From NCBI RefSeq assembly GCF_000687915.1, contig NZ_JHZY01000002.1, forward strand, positions 1,302,001-1,366,000: a stretch of DNA of 64,000 nt, in the 5' to 3' direction. Source of the DNA: Leeuwenhoekiella sp. MAR_2009_132. GTDB lineage: Bacteria > Bacteroidota > Bacteroidia > Flavobacteriales > Flavobacteriaceae. The position numbers and the translations under genes are program-made. Numbering within the stretch: the first letter of the stretch is position 1; each line of letters starts with the position of its first letter. A model generated the notes under the pieces. It was not told the DNA's origin and did not search any database. It saw only the letters and a program-made list of their open reading frames with translations. Positions 46,591 to 56,521 of this stretch are shown here, in pieces.

Positions 46591-47559
46591 ATGCGTGAAG
46601 CAGCTTTTGTGAAGCAAAATAAGGATAAATGGTTAAGATTTGAAAACGTTATGGTAGGTAATCAAAATGATTTATCACCAGATGAACTTTCGGCCTTATA
46701 TCTAGAAGTGACAGATCATTTGAGTTTTGCAAAAACCTTTTATCCGCAGAGTAAAACCACGCAGTATCTCAATCATTTAGCATCCCAATCGCACCAGAAA
46801 ATTTATAAAACCAAGCGGGAGTCAAGCAAAAGATTCATCACTTTTTTTACAGATGAATTCCCCTTGCTAATGCACCACTATCAAAAGCATTTACTCCTAT
46901 CCTTTGCAACATTTATACTTTTTGCGATTATAGGTGCCTATAGTGCGGCTACAGATGGGGCTTATGTACGCAGCATTTTAGGCGATGGTTATGTAAATAT
47001 GACCTTAGAAAATATTGCAAATAATGACCCGATGCGGGTTTACAAAGAAATGAATGAAACCGAAATGTTTTTAGGCATCACCATAAACAATATTAAAGTT
47101 GCGCTGATGGCTTTTATCTTCGGAATTTTATTTTGTGTAGGCTCACTTTTTATGATGATGAAAAACGGCGTTATGCTGGGTTCTTTTCAGTATTTCTTTT
47201 ATGAAAAAGGAGTTTTATGGGAATCTGTACGTACCATCTGGATTCATGGTACTATAGAAATTTCAGTAATTATTATTGCAGGTGCTGCAGGATTAGTACT
47301 TGGTAGCGGAATCCTGTTTCCCGGAACCTATACCCGTTTAGAATCTTTTAAACGCAGCATGAAAGATGGTTTAAAAATCGTGGTGAGTACCATTCCTTTT
47401 TTTATTGTCGCAGGATTTCTGGAAGGTTTTGTAACCCGCCATACCGAAATGCCAGACTGGCTCGCTATCGCAATTATTAGTATTTCTCTGTTACTAATTC
47501 TATTTTACTACGTCCTATATCCTCACATCGTTTATAAAAAAACGCTTAACACATTATGA
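46591..47559 (+). CDS. SpoIIM-like (DUF95) membrane protein
   Basis: 322 residues. The N-terminal 95 residues are soluble and helical (VKQNKDKWLRFENV, LYLEVTDHLSFAKTFY). The rest has about five to six membrane segments with MAFIFGILFCVGSLFMM and HGTIEISVIIIAGAAGL typical of stage II sporulation protein M. The organism is not a sporulator, so this is the broad SpoIIM/DUF95 family, not the sporulation protein itself. It is the first gene of a six-gene run. Its stop overlaps the next start as ATGA. Confidence 0.92.
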   Translation: MREAAFVKQNKDKWLRFENVMVGNQNDLSPDELSALYLEVTDHLSFAKTFYPQSKTTQYLNHLASQSHQKIYKTKRESSKRFITFFTDEFPLLMHHYQKHLLLSFATFILFAIIGAYSAATDGAYVRSILGDGYVNMTLENIANNDPMRVYKEMNETEMFLGITINNIKVALMAFIFGILFCVGSLFMMMKNGVMLGSFQYFFYEKGVLWESVRTIWIHGTIEISVIIIAGAAGLVLGSGILFPGTYTRLESFKRSMKDGLKIVVSTIPFFIVAGFLEGFVTRHTEMPDWLAIAIISISLLLILFYYVLYPHIVYKKTLNTL

Positions 47560-48470
47560 AAGAATTAATCCACTTTAAAAAGCAACGTGAACTTGGTGAT
47601 ATCCTGTCTGATACCTTTAAATTTTTACGTTTAGAATACAAACCTCTTTTTAAAGCATTGATGCGTAATGCAGCAATACCATTTATAATTTTAATAGCTA
47701 TTTCTGCTTATTTTACAAGTATTTCTGCAGATATTTCATTTTTAAATTTTGAAACCATCAATGCTACAGATATTATATTACCAATAATTGCGATACTTAT
47801 TGCTGTTTTATTTTACTACGGTGTGCTTTACGGAACCATTTTAAACTACATAAAACTATATATTCAGAATGAAGGAGTTGTAGACCAAAACGAATTGAAA
47901 AGTGCTGTGAAATCACAATTAGGAGGTTTAACAGGTTTAAGTTTTGGCTTATTTTTTACCATTTTGTTTACCTTTATTATCTTAATTGCACCTTCAATGG
48001 CTATTAATTATATATTTGGAGGTTTAATTTTATTTTTTTTATTTTTTGCTTTTATTTACTTTTCGACAACTGTATCTCTTAGTTTCCCTGTAAAAGTTTT
48101 CAAAGAAACCAATATTGTTAATTCAGTAAAAGATAGTTTCAGATTAATTAAGGGCGAGTGGTGGATGACATTTGCCACTATTTTAGTTATGGGGTTATTA
48201 GTCTATGTTGCCAACATTGTATTTTCGGTACCCGTTATTATCTATTCACTTGTAAAAACATTTACTTCTGCAGATCAAATTTCTCAGGGAGATGTATCGG
48301 GTATGATCGACTGGGTTTACATCACATTAAATGCTATATCTACTGCTATTCAATACATTTTAGCAGGTATTTATGCTATAGCTATTGCATTTATTTATTT
48401 CAATCTAAATGAAAAAATAAATCAAACCGGGACTTTTGAAACTATAGACAGTATAGGATCTGACCTTTAA
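47556..48470 (+). CDS. Multi-pass membrane protein of the MoxR/DUF58 cluster
   Basis: 304 residues, about six hydrophobic segments, and a short basic cytoplasmic N-terminus with QRELGDILSDTFKFLR. No named domain is recognised with certainty; the layout resembles membrane proteins found at this position in other Bacteroidota. ATGA overlap with the gene before and TAATG overlap with the gene after suggest strict co-translation and stable stoichiometry. Possibly part of a membrane complex with the SpoIIM-like, DUF4129 and DUF4350 proteins (inference). Confidence 0.85.
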   Translation: MKELIHFKKQRELGDILSDTFKFLRLEYKPLFKALMRNAAIPFIILIAISAYFTSISADISFLNFETINATDIILPIIAILIAVLFYYGVLYGTILNYIKLYIQNEGVVDQNELKSAVKSQLGGLTGLSFGLFFTILFTFIILIAPSMAINYIFGGLILFFLFFAFIYFSTTVSLSFPVKVFKETNIVNSVKDSFRLIKGEWWMTFATILVMGLLVYVANIVFSVPVIIYSLVKTFTSADQISQGDVSGMIDWVYITLNAISTAIQYILAGIYAIAIAFIYFNLNEKINQTGTFETIDSIGSDL

Positions 48471-49216
48471 TGCAAAACTCATTTTACATAGTAATTCTCT
48501 TTTTTTGTGTCTTTAGTTTCAGTTTAAAAGCTGAAATTTTAGATTCAACACAGGTTTCAAAAGATATTAGGTATGATGATAGCGTCATTAGCGTACAGCA
48601 ATTTAATGCTCAAACTCTTGAAAATATCAAACTGGAGGAGGCATTTAACTATGAAGAATTAATACCGCCAGATAATTTGTGGACGCGTTTCAAAACCTGG
48701 CTAGATGATTTGTGGGATACCTTTATAAATTGGATTCTTCAAGGCAATGAAGCAACAGGTCTGTTAGGCCTTATAGTACGGGCACTACCCTATTTACTAT
48801 TACTGGGTGTTCTAGCTCTACTGGTCTGGCTATTTCTAAAAATTGATATGGGTGGTTCTGGCCTAAAAAACGGCAGCTTAAATAAAGTGATTCTTACAGA
48901 CGAGCAACAGATTATAGAGACTCAAAATATTCAGGAACTCATAGATGATGCCTTGCTTCAAAAAAATTACCAGTTGGCCGTGCGCTATTATTATTTATTG
49001 CTTTTACAAAAATTAGCAAATAAAGACATTATAGATTGGCAGGTGCAAAAAACAAATGCCGATTATGTATATGAAATCAAAAATAAAGAGTTGCGTATTG
49101 AATTTACTAAGCTTACCCGTATCTATGATTTTATCTGGTATGGTAATTTTGAAGTGAGTGAATCTGCCTTTAATAAAGCTGAACAAGAATTTAAAAAAAC
49201 AACCGCAACTTTATGA
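48470..49216 (+). CDS. DUF4129-domain protein
   Basis: 248 residues. It has a signal-anchor-like N-terminus (about 1-22), a periplasmic stretch with two Trp-rich helices (WTRFKTWLDDLWDTFINWI), a membrane segment (about 103-122) and a cytoplasmic region. The last 80 residues (YYYLLLLQKLANKDIIDW ... RIYDFIWYGNFEVSE) match DUF4129, a domain also found at the C-terminus of transglutaminase-like proteins. Coupled to both neighbours by overlapping start and stop codons. Role unknown. Confidence 0.88.
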   Translation: MQNSFYIVILFFCVFSFSLKAEILDSTQVSKDIRYDDSVISVQQFNAQTLENIKLEEAFNYEELIPPDNLWTRFKTWLDDLWDTFINWILQGNEATGLLGLIVRALPYLLLLGVLALLVWLFLKIDMGGSGLKNGSLNKVILTDEQQIIETQNIQELIDDALLQKNYQLAVRYYYLLLLQKLANKDIIDWQVQKTNADYVYEIKNKELRIEFTKLTRIYDFIWYGNFEVSESAFNKAEQEFKKTTATL

Positions 49217-50445
49217 CCACCCGTTATAAAATACTCGCGGGTATACTTATCCTATGTGTGGCGCTTCTTATCGCGGCAGAAGCTTCAAAACCTGAACCTA
49301 TTAACTGGTTTCCGGCTTACGGTAAACTTGACAAAATCCCGTTTGGTACGTATGTTTTTTATGACCAGTTAAATACAGTTATAGACGAAGAAAGAATTCA
49401 GGAAGTTAATGTACCTCCATTTGAATTCCTGTTAGACAGCACTGTTTCCGGCACCTACTTTTTTCTAAATAGTTCGGTATATAATGATGAGGCAGAAGCA
49501 AATAAATTACTTAATTGGGTTGCAAAAGGCAATACGCTTTTTATTGCTGCCAATGCGGTTAGTGAAACAATTTTAGATACGTTAAATCTCAACACGAGTT
49601 ATTATACCGAAACCGAAGTTCTTGAAAAACGCCCTGTGGTTTATTTGAGTAACCCGAAATTAAATATAAAGACTGCTTACCTTTTAGATAAAGATATAAG
49701 TACGGTTTTCTTTGATGAGATAGACACGCTACAAACAACAGTTTTAGGCGTTTTTCATCTAGCAAATAGCACGAGAAATAAACTCTTGCCTAAACCTAAA
49801 ATTAACTTTATAAAAACACCTTATAAAAAGGGAACCGTAATTATAAATACATTTCCAGAAGCATACACGAATGTATTTATGCTAGATAGCATAAATGCAG
49901 AATATACTGCAAAGACACTCGCCTATTTACCTGCAGAGGGAAATTTATATCTAGATCAGCATTACAAAAACAGTAAAGCAGTTGCCGTTTCTCCCTTATT
50001 TATAATTTTAAACAACAAATACCTAAAATGGTCGTGGTACACATTACTAATTACCGCACTCATTTGGGTTTATTTTGAAGGAAAACGCAATCAGCGCAGT
50101 ATAGCTGTGATTAAACCGCTTTCTAATAAAACGCTTGATTATACCAGAACGATCGCCGGGATGTATCTTGATAAGAAAGACAACAGGCAAATTGCAATGC
50201 ATCAGATTAATCATTTTATGGAGTATATACGAAGTACATTTATACTTGCCACAGATAAAAAAGATCTTGCATTTATCGAAAATCTCGCTGCAAAAAGTAA
50301 TGTTTCCGTAGTAGAAATTAAAAATACCATTGACTATATCATAAGCCTCAAGCAGAAAGCAGAGATTACTGAAGACGAATTGATACAGTTAAACACTTAT
50401 ATTGAAAACTTTAAAAAACACCATCAGGATGGACGAATCAACTAA
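49213..50445 (+). CDS. DUF4350-domain membrane protein
   Basis: 410 residues. An N-terminal membrane segment (about 8-24) and a second one near 275-292 enclose a periplasmic domain with NWFPAYGKLDKIPFGTYVFY, the DUF4350 start. The cytoplasmic C-terminus (about 295-410) is helical. This domain is usually placed beside MoxR and DUF58 genes. The start overlaps the previous stop as ATGA, and its end overlaps the MoxR start. No enzymatic motif is seen. Confidence 0.87.
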   Translation: MTTRYKILAGILILCVALLIAAEASKPEPINWFPAYGKLDKIPFGTYVFYDQLNTVIDEERIQEVNVPPFEFLLDSTVSGTYFFLNSSVYNDEAEANKLLNWVAKGNTLFIAANAVSETILDTLNLNTSYYTETEVLEKRPVVYLSNPKLNIKTAYLLDKDISTVFFDEIDTLQTTVLGVFHLANSTRNKLLPKPKINFIKTPYKKGTVIINTFPEAYTNVFMLDSINAEYTAKTLAYLPAEGNLYLDQHYKNSKAVAVSPLFIILNNKYLKWSWYTLLITALIWVYFEGKRNQRSIAVIKPLSNKTLDYTRTIAGMYLDKKDNRQIAMHQINHFMEYIRSTFILATDKKDLAFIENLAAKSNVSVVEIKNTIDYIISLKQKAEITEDELIQLNTYIENFKKHHQDGRIN

Positions 50446-51478
50446 TTTATCTGATAACATAAACAACGAGGCTGCACCTAAAACGGGCAATCAAAACGAC
50501 AATTCAGAAAATTTAGAATTTACAAACCGAATTCCTCTTGAAGGACTTCGTGATGCAGTTGATCAATTAAAAGCTGAGCTGGCAAAAGTGATTATAGGCC
50601 AGCATGAATTTATAGAATTACTAATCATTGCGTTACTCTCTGAAGGTCACGTATTGATTGAAGGGGTTCCCGGTATTGCAAAAACAGTTACCGCTAAGCT
50701 TTTTGCAAAAACACTAAGCACCGCATTTAGTCGAATTCAATTCACTCCAGACCTGATGCCCAGTGATGTATTGGGAACTTCTGTATTGAATATGAGTACC
50801 AGCAATTTTGAATTTAAGCACGGTCCTATATTCTCAAACATTGTACTTATAGACGAGATAAACAGAGCTCCTGCAAAAACACAGGCTGCCCTTTTTGAAG
50901 TGATGGAGGAGCGCCAAATCACTATAGATGGTCAACAATTCCAGTTAGATAAACCCTTTATGGTACTAGCTACCCAAAATCCTATTGAGCAGGAAGGAAC
51001 CTATGCTTTACCCGAAGCACAATTAGATCGTTTTCTGTTTAAAATAAAAGTAGAATACCCTGATCTTACCGATGAGATCGCAATTCTTAAAAGCCATAAC
51101 GAACGCCACACCAGCCAGGAAGCTGTGATCAATGCGGTACTTTCTCCAGAAAAGCTTGAAGCGTATAGAAAACAAATTCATCATATACGCATTGAAGAAA
51201 AGATTCTAAACTACATCGCATCTATTACAGTAAAATCGCGTACTCATCCGCATTTATATTTAGGAGGATCTCCTCGTGCTTCATTAGCCATAATGAACGC
51301 TTCAAAAGCATTTGCCGCAATTAATGGAAGGGATTTTGTGACTCCGGAAGATGTTAAAAAAACGGTCACTCCGGTTCTAAGACATCGGGTAATTTTATCG
51401 CCAGAACGCGAGATGGAAGGTATGACCCCTGAAACGGTAATAGATATGCTTGTTCAATCTGTAGAAGTACCCCGCTAG
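50429..51478 (+). CDS. MoxR-family AAA+ ATPase
   Basis: About 349 residues from ATG 50429; a longer frame from TTG 50402 lies inside the DUF4350 gene. After a polar N-terminus, the AAA+ core has Walker A GVPGIAKT (about 79-86), Walker B IVLIDEINRAP, and sensor region LATQNPIEQEGTY. MoxR proteins act as chaperone-like ATPases that activate or assemble partners, often through VWA or DUF58 proteins encoded next to them, as here. The stop TAG shares its G with the GTG start of the DUF58 gene. Confidence 0.94.
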   Translation: MDESTNLSDNINNEAAPKTGNQNDNSENLEFTNRIPLEGLRDAVDQLKAELAKVIIGQHEFIELLIIALLSEGHVLIEGVPGIAKTVTAKLFAKTLSTAFSRIQFTPDLMPSDVLGTSVLNMSTSNFEFKHGPIFSNIVLIDEINRAPAKTQAALFEVMEERQITIDGQQFQLDKPFMVLATQNPIEQEGTYALPEAQLDRFLFKIKVEYPDLTDEIAILKSHNERHTSQEAVINAVLSPEKLEAYRKQIHHIRIEEKILNYIASITVKSRTHPHLYLGGSPRASLAIMNASKAFAAINGRDFVTPEDVKKTVTPVLRHRVILSPEREMEGMTPETVIDMLVQSVEVPR

Positions 51479-52818
51479 TGCGCATTATTAAATTTATACA
51501 AAGTCTTTATTTAGGAACACGGGTGTTCTATGTTTTAGCAGCACTTGTTCTACTCTTCTTGTTCTCCTATTGGGTACACGCTTTATACCCTATTGCGCTT
51601 ATAGGTTTGTGGCTGGTTTTGCTTATTGTTGTATTTGATATTTTGACTTTGTATAAAAAGAAGGAAGGAATTTTTGCTACCCGGCAGCTACCCGAAAAGT
51701 TTTCGAACAGCGATCTCAATGAAGTACCGCTTACCATACAGAACAAATACAATTTTAAAATTTCATTTTCTGTGATTGATGAGATTCCTGTTCAGTTTCA
51801 AAAAAGAGATTTTTTAAAAATAGGTAGTATTCCTTCCCGCGATCAGGTTTCTATAAGTTATGGTTTACGACCCGTAGATCGCGGTATTTACAATTTTGGA
51901 AAACTTAATATCTATGTGAGTTCTCCCCTTAAAATAGTGAAGCGTAGATATACGTTTAATAATGGTCAAACGGTAAAGGTGTACCCGTCTTTTATTCAAA
52001 TGAAAAAATATGCCTTTCTGGCTATTGATAATAAATTGACACAATTCGGTTTAAAAAAAATACGCCGCATTGGTCACACGATGGAATTTGAACAGATAAA
52101 AGATTATGTCATAGGCGATGATATACGCACTATCAACTGGAAAGCTACTGCAAAACGTGGCGCTTTAATGATTAATCAGTTTCAGGATGAGAAATCACAA
52201 CCTGTTTATTCGTTGATTGATGCCAGTCGCGTGATGAAAATGCCTTTTAAGGGCCTTACCCTTTTAGACTATGCAATAAACAGCACTTTAGCTTTTAGTA
52301 ATATCGCGCTAAAAAAGAATGACAAAACCGGTTTACTAACGTTTAGTAATACCATTCAAAATCATCTCGCAGTAAGTAATAAAAAGACACATTTAAATAC
52401 AATACTTGAAGTACTGTATGCTATAAATACACAGTTTTTAGATAGTGATTTTAGCAGGTTATACGCCGAAGTAAAACGAAAAATAACGCACAGAAGTTTA
52501 TTATTGCTTTACACAAATTTTGAGCACATAAGTAGTTTACAACGCCAACTACCCTATCTTAAAGGTTTAGCTAAAAAACATGTTCTAGTCGTTATCTTTT
52601 TTGAGAATACAGAGTTAGATGACTTAATTACTAAAAAAGCAACTAGCACTGCAGAAATTTACCACAAGACCATTGCTCAAAAGATGGAATATGATAAAAA
52701 ACTTATGGTAAAGGAGCTTGAAAAACACGGAATACAAACCGTCCTGACAAAACCCGAAGACCTTTCTGTAAACACAATCAATAAATATTTAGAGATAAAA
52801 GCCCGCGGAATTCTTTGA
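51478..52818 (+). CDS. DUF58-domain protein
   Basis: 446 residues from a GTG start that overlaps the MoxR stop by one base. Two membrane segments (about 15-60) are followed by a beta-rich region and the DUF58 signature EFEQIKDYVIGDDIRTINWK (about 201-220). The rest is a von-Willebrand-A-like domain with DASRVMKM in place of the MIDAS DxSxS. DUF58 proteins are usual partners of MoxR ATPases. Last gene of the cluster; no clear terminator follows before thrS. Confidence 0.93.
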   Translation: MRIIKFIQSLYLGTRVFYVLAALVLLFLFSYWVHALYPIALIGLWLVLLIVVFDILTLYKKKEGIFATRQLPEKFSNSDLNEVPLTIQNKYNFKISFSVIDEIPVQFQKRDFLKIGSIPSRDQVSISYGLRPVDRGIYNFGKLNIYVSSPLKIVKRRYTFNNGQTVKVYPSFIQMKKYAFLAIDNKLTQFGLKKIRRIGHTMEFEQIKDYVIGDDIRTINWKATAKRGALMINQFQDEKSQPVYSLIDASRVMKMPFKGLTLLDYAINSTLAFSNIALKKNDKTGLLTFSNTIQNHLAVSNKKTHLNTILEVLYAINTQFLDSDFSRLYAEVKRKITHRSLLLLYTNFEHISSLQRQLPYLKGLAKKHVLVVIFFENTELDDLITKKATSTAEIYHKTIAQKMEYDKKLMVKELEKHGIQTVLTKPEDLSVNTINKYLEIKARGIL

Positions 52819-52876
52819 GTTAAAAAGTATTCTCAAACTTTGAATTTGAAGTTTTCAATTTTGACGGGAAAGCCCT

Positions 52877-52888
52877 TATCTTTACAGC
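52877..52888 (+). promoter_or_regulatory. Candidate -7 element for thrS
   Basis: TATCTTTACAGC, 13 bases before the thrS ATG, identical to the element before dus. The TTG at 52861 is closer than the normal -33 spacing. Confidence 0.45.
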
Positions 52889-52901
52889 TTAAATTTTAAT
52901 T

Positions 52902-54848
52902 ATGATCCAGGTTACTTTGCCAGATGGCAGTGTAAAAGAATTTGAAAGCGGCGTAACACCTTTTGATGTCGCAAACAGCATCAGTGCAGGTCTTGCACGT
53001 AATGTTATTTCAGCAAAATATAATACTACCACGGTAGAGACTACAACACCCTTAACAGAGGATGGTTCTTTAGTTCTTTACACCTGGAATGATGACGAAG
53101 GTAAGACAGCATTCTGGCATTCTTCCGCACACATTTTAGCGCAGGCATTAGAAGAGCTCTACCCGGGCGTAAAGTTAACCATAGGCCCTGCTATAGATAA
53201 AGGTTTTTACTATGATGTAGATCTTGGAGCTCAAACTTTAGGAGAAGGTGATTTTAAGAAGATTGAAGATAAAATGCTTGACATTGCCCGCGGAAAACAT
53301 GAGTTTTCAATGCGTAGTGTTTCAAAAGCAGATGCTCTAGAATTATATAAAAAACAAAACAACCCCTATAAGGTTGAACTTATAGAAAATCTCGAAGACG
53401 GTACAATTACTTTTTGTGATCACGACAGCTTTACAGATTTATGCCGCGGGGGACATTTACCCAATACCGGTTTTGTTAAAGCAGTAAAATTGATGAGCGT
53501 TGCCGGCGCTTATTGGAGAGGTGATGAAAAAAACAACCAGTTAACTCGTATTTATGGTATTTCTTTTCCGAAGCAAAAAGATCTAAAAGAATACTTAGAA
53601 CTTCTTGAAGAAGCTAAAAAACGAGATCATAGAAAATTAGGTAAAGAATTACAATTATTTACATTTTCTCAAAAAGTAGGACAAGGTCTGCCATTATGGC
53701 TGCCTAAAGGTGCCGCTTTGCGTGAGCGTCTTGAAAACTTTTTAAAGGCTGCACAGAAAAAAGCTGGTTACGAAATGGTGGTTACACCGCATATAGGTCA
53801 AAAAGAACTGTATGTAACTTCTGGTCACTATGCAAAATATGGTGCAGATAGTTTTCAACCTATTACCACACCTGCAGAAGGAGAAGAATTTCTACTAAAG
53901 CCGATGAATTGTCCACATCACTGTGAAATTTATAACTCTATACAGTGGAGTTATAGAGATTTACCAAAGCGCTTTGCAGAATTTGGCACCGTTTACCGTT
54001 ATGAGCAAAGTGGTGAATTACACGGTCTTACACGTGTTAGAGGTTTTACACAGGATGACGCACACATCTTTTGTACTCCAGATCAATTGGATGAAGAGTT
54101 TATGAAAGTTATAGATCTGGTACTATATGTATTTGGATCTTTAGGCTTTGAAAACTTTACCGCACAGGTATCTTTAAGAGATCCTGAAAACAAAGAAAAA
54201 TACATAGGTTCTGATGAGAACTGGGCTAAAGCAGAAACTGCTATTATAAATGCAGCAAAAGCAAAAGGTCTTAACTATGTTATAGAAACCGGAGAAGCAG
54301 CGTTTTACGGCCCTAAACTTGACTTTATGGTTAAAGATGCATTAGGGCGCAGCTGGCAGCTGGGAACCATTCAGGTAGATTACAATCTGCCAGAACGTTT
54401 TGAACTTACTTATAAAGGCAGTGATAATGAAGAGCACCGTCCGGTAATGATACACCGTGCTCCTTTTGGAAGTATGGAACGTTTTATAGCAATTTTATTA
54501 GAGCATACAGGGGGTAATTTCCCACTTTGGTTGATGCCACAACAGGCTATCGTTTTAACACTCAGTGAGAATTACGAGAAATACGCCGAAAATGTTTTAG
54601 AATTGTTAGAAAATCACGAAATTCGCGCCACGGTAGATGACCGCGGAGAGACTATGGGTCGTAAGATTCGGGAAGCGGAAATGCAAAAACTACCTTTCAT
54701 GTTGATTATTGGTGAGAAAGAAGCTAATGATGGTACGGTTTCTGTACGTAAACATGGTGGTGAGGATTTAGGAACGATGACAGTTGCAGAATTTGCAGAA
54801 GTTGTTAATACCGAAATCAACAAAACACTAAAGAAATTTGAAGTTTAA
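52902..54848 (+). CDS. thrS: Threonine--tRNA ligase
   Basis: 648 residues, full length. Domains in order: TGS (about 1-61), the editing domain with [12 protein letters not shown] (about 73-84) and its second HxxxC-type site, a class II catalytic core (about 245-535) with [10 protein letters not shown] (zinc Cys) and [15 protein letters not shown] [15 protein letters not shown], and the anticodon-binding domain (about 540-648, [14 protein letters not shown]). It charges tRNA-Thr and clears Ser mischarging. It leads the operon thrS-infC-rpmI-rplT, as in many bacteria. Confidence 0.97.
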   Translation: MIQVTLPDGSVKEFESGVTPFDVANSISAGLARNVISAKYNTTTVETTTPLTEDGSLVLYTWNDDEGKTAFWHSSAHILAQALEELYPGVKLTIGPAIDKGFYYDVDLGAQTLGEGDFKKIEDKMLDIARGKHEFSMRSVSKADALELYKKQNNPYKVELIENLEDGTITFCDHDSFTDLCRGGHLPNTGFVKAVKLMSVAGAYWRGDEKNNQLTRIYGISFPKQKDLKEYLELLEEAKKRDHRKLGKELQLFTFSQKVGQGLPLWLPKGAALRERLENFLKAAQKKAGYEMVVTPHIGQKELYVTSGHYAKYGADSFQPITTPAEGEEFLLKPMNCPHHCEIYNSIQWSYRDLPKRFAEFGTVYRYEQSGELHGLTRVRGFTQDDAHIFCTPDQLDEEFMKVIDLVLYVFGSLGFENFTAQVSLRDPENKEKYIGSDENWAKAETAIINAAKAKGLNYVIETGEAAFYGPKLDFMVKDALGRSWQLGTIQVDYNLPERFELTYKGSDNEEHRPVMIHRAPFGSMERFIAILLEHTGGNFPLWLMPQQAIVLTLSENYEKYAENVLELLENHEIRATVDDRGETMGRKIREAEMQKLPFMLIIGEKEANDGTVSVRKHGGEDLGTMTVAEFAEVVNTEINKTLKKFEV

Positions 54849-54864
54849 TTAAAAATATATAGCC

Positions 54865-55425
54865 ATAGCAATACGTAGAAAAAGATCAAAAGGACCCATG
54901 AGGGTTCAGAAGACAGACCAACACCTTATCAATCAAAAGATACGTGCTCGTGAAGTACGTCTTGTAGGAGATAATGTAGAAATGGGGGTTTATCCCACCA
55001 GTAAGGCACAAGAAATCGCAGATGAGCAGGAATTAGATTTGGTTGAAATATCACCAAATGCAGAACCTCCTGTTTGTAAAGTGATGGATTATAAAAAGTT
55101 CGTTTACGAGCAGAAGAAACGTGAGAAGGTCATGAAGGCCAAAGCGTCAAAAGTAGTCGTAAAGGAAATCAGATTTGGGCCTAATACAGATGATCATGAC
55201 TACGAGTTTAAAAAGAAACACGCAATAAAATTCCTTGAAGAAGGTTCTAAATTAAAAGCGTATGTTTTCTTTAAAGGTCGCTCAATAATCTATAAAGATC
55301 AGGGTCAAATACTGCTCTTACGTCTCGCTCAGGAACTTGAAGATTACGGCAAAGTAGAACAGATGCCTAAATTAGAAGGTAAACGAATGATTATGTTCTT
55401 AGCTCCTAAGAAAGCAAGTAAATAA
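54865..55425 (+). CDS. infC: Translation initiation factor IF-3, probably starting at AUA
   Basis: About 186 residues if translation starts at ATA 54865-54867. The first ATG (54898) would remove [10 protein letters not shown], a basic leader that resembles the N-terminus of other Flavobacteriaceae IF-3 proteins, and the frame is open upstream only to a stop at 54850-54852. Both domains are complete: [20 protein letters not shown] (N) and [20 protein letters not shown] (C). IF-3 rejects non-AUG starts, so a rare codon gives autoregulation, as with AUU in E. coli. Lies 16 bases after thrS. Confidence 0.9.
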   Translation: MAIRRKRSKGPMRVQKTDQHLINQKIRAREVRLVGDNVEMGVYPTSKAQEIADEQELDLVEISPNAEPPVCKVMDYKKFVYEQKKREKVMKAKASKVVVKEIRFGPNTDDHDYEFKKKHAIKFLEEGSKLKAYVFFKGRSIIYKDQGQILLLRLAQELEDYGKVEQMPKLEGKRMIMFLAPKKASK

Positions 55426-55451
55426 GCAGTCATTAAGACACATTAAAATAA

Positions 55452-55481
55452 AATCCCGACCTGAGAAGGCCGGGATTGTTT
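55452..55481 (+). terminator. Hairpin between infC and rpmI (terminator or attenuator)
   Basis: AATCCCG-A-CCT pairs with AGG-C-CGGGATT (55452-55462 and 55467-55477, one A-C mismatch) around a GAGA loop, followed by GTTTT. It may partly end transcription before rpmI-rplT or act in their control. Confidence 0.7.
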
Positions 55482-55538
55482 TGATATTAAAAGATCAGGA
55501 CAAAAAAATAAGCGGATTAATTAAATAAACTAGGAATT

Positions 55539-55736
55539 ATGCCTAAAATGAAAACAAAAGGCAGTGCTAAAAAGCGTTTTAAGCTTACCGGTACTGGTAA
55601 AATCAAAAGAAAGCATGCGTTTAAGAGTCACATCTTGACTAAAAAGTCTAAGAAACGTAAGCTTGCATTAACTCACGATACTATCGTTCACAAAGCTGAC
55701 GAGAACAACGTGAAAATTATGTTACGTCTTAAATAA
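55539..55736 (+). CDS. rpmI: Ribosomal protein bL35
   Basis: 65 residues, very basic, beginning [20 protein letters not shown], the conserved bL35 N-terminus with a [11 protein letters not shown] region. Component of the large ribosomal subunit. Followed 109 bases later by rplT. Confidence 0.97.
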   Translation: MPKMKTKGSAKKRFKLTGTGKIKRKHAFKSHILTKKSKKRKLALTHDTIVHKADENNVKIMLRLK

Positions 55737-55845
55737 GAACGTAACCGGTTCAATTATTTTATAAACCCTGGAGTTAGGCAAAGCACTAAATAAAATGTTT
55801 TAAAAGTGGTATTAATTACCCGCCTGCTACAAAAACAATTAAATT

Positions 55846-56190
55846 ATGCCAAGATCAGTAAATTCAGTTGCTTCTAGAGCCCGAAGAAAAAAGGTATTGA
55901 AGCAAGCCAAAGGTTACTTTGGAAGACGTAAAAACGTCTACACAGTTGCAAAAAATGCGGTTGACAAAGCAATGCTATATGCATACCGCGACCGTCGCCA
56001 AAAGAAAAGAAATTTCCGTGCTTTATGGATTACTCGTATTAATGCGGGTGTACGTTTACACGGTATGTCTTATTCTCAGTTTATGGGCAAAGTGAAGTCT
56101 GCAAACATCGAGCTTAACCGTAAGGTTTTAGCAGATTTAGCGATGAATCACCCAGAAGCTTTTGAAGCAATCGTAAATAAAGTAAAATAA
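55846..56190 (+). CDS. rplT: Ribosomal protein bL20
   Basis: 114 residues, basic and helical, with the typical [20 protein letters not shown] start and the [20 protein letters not shown] block. It binds 23S rRNA early in large-subunit assembly and represses its own operon in several bacteria. Ends just before a strong terminator. Confidence 0.97.
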   Translation: MPRSVNSVASRARRKKVLKQAKGYFGRRKNVYTVAKNAVDKAMLYAYRDRRQKKRNFRALWITRINAGVRLHGMSYSQFMGKVKSANIELNRKVLADLAMNHPEAFEAIVNKVK

Positions 56191-56521
56191 GGCTAACGCC
56201 TAATTAACAATATTCCGCTTATAACGAAAAAGCCCAATCAGTAATGATTGGGCTTTTTTAGGTTTAAATACTTCTCGTAATTTTAAAAATTTAAATCGGC
56301 TAGAATATACCGTCTTTAGAATTAGTCCCATATCACAAGATTTATATACTTAGGTTATACGTGTAAAATTCACATTAAACCTGTTAGAATCATTGACACA
56401 GTTGAGGATTCTCTTTTCATTTATTGTCTAAAGGTGCCTATGCAACACATATAAATCAGAATTTAAATGATGGCAACTTTTGCGTAAGCTAGCTAAATAG
56501 ACACTTTGCTTTTTGCCTTGT
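56191..56521. other. Intergenic region between convergent rplT and LysM genes
   Basis: Contains the terminator at 56227-56258; the rest is AT-rich with no gene or RNA that I can see. Confidence 0.5.
56227..56258. terminator. Intrinsic terminator of the thrS-rplT operon
   Basis: Perfect 14-bp stem AAAAAGCCCAATCA / TGATTGGGCTTTTT with a GTAA loop and a T tail; usable in both directions. Confidence 0.92.

Noticed and set aside
48158..48412. 84-codon Cys/Tyr-rich frame inside the membrane-protein gene
   Set aside because: Alternative frame of a hydrophobic coding region; the annotated gene is coupled to both neighbours by overlaps.
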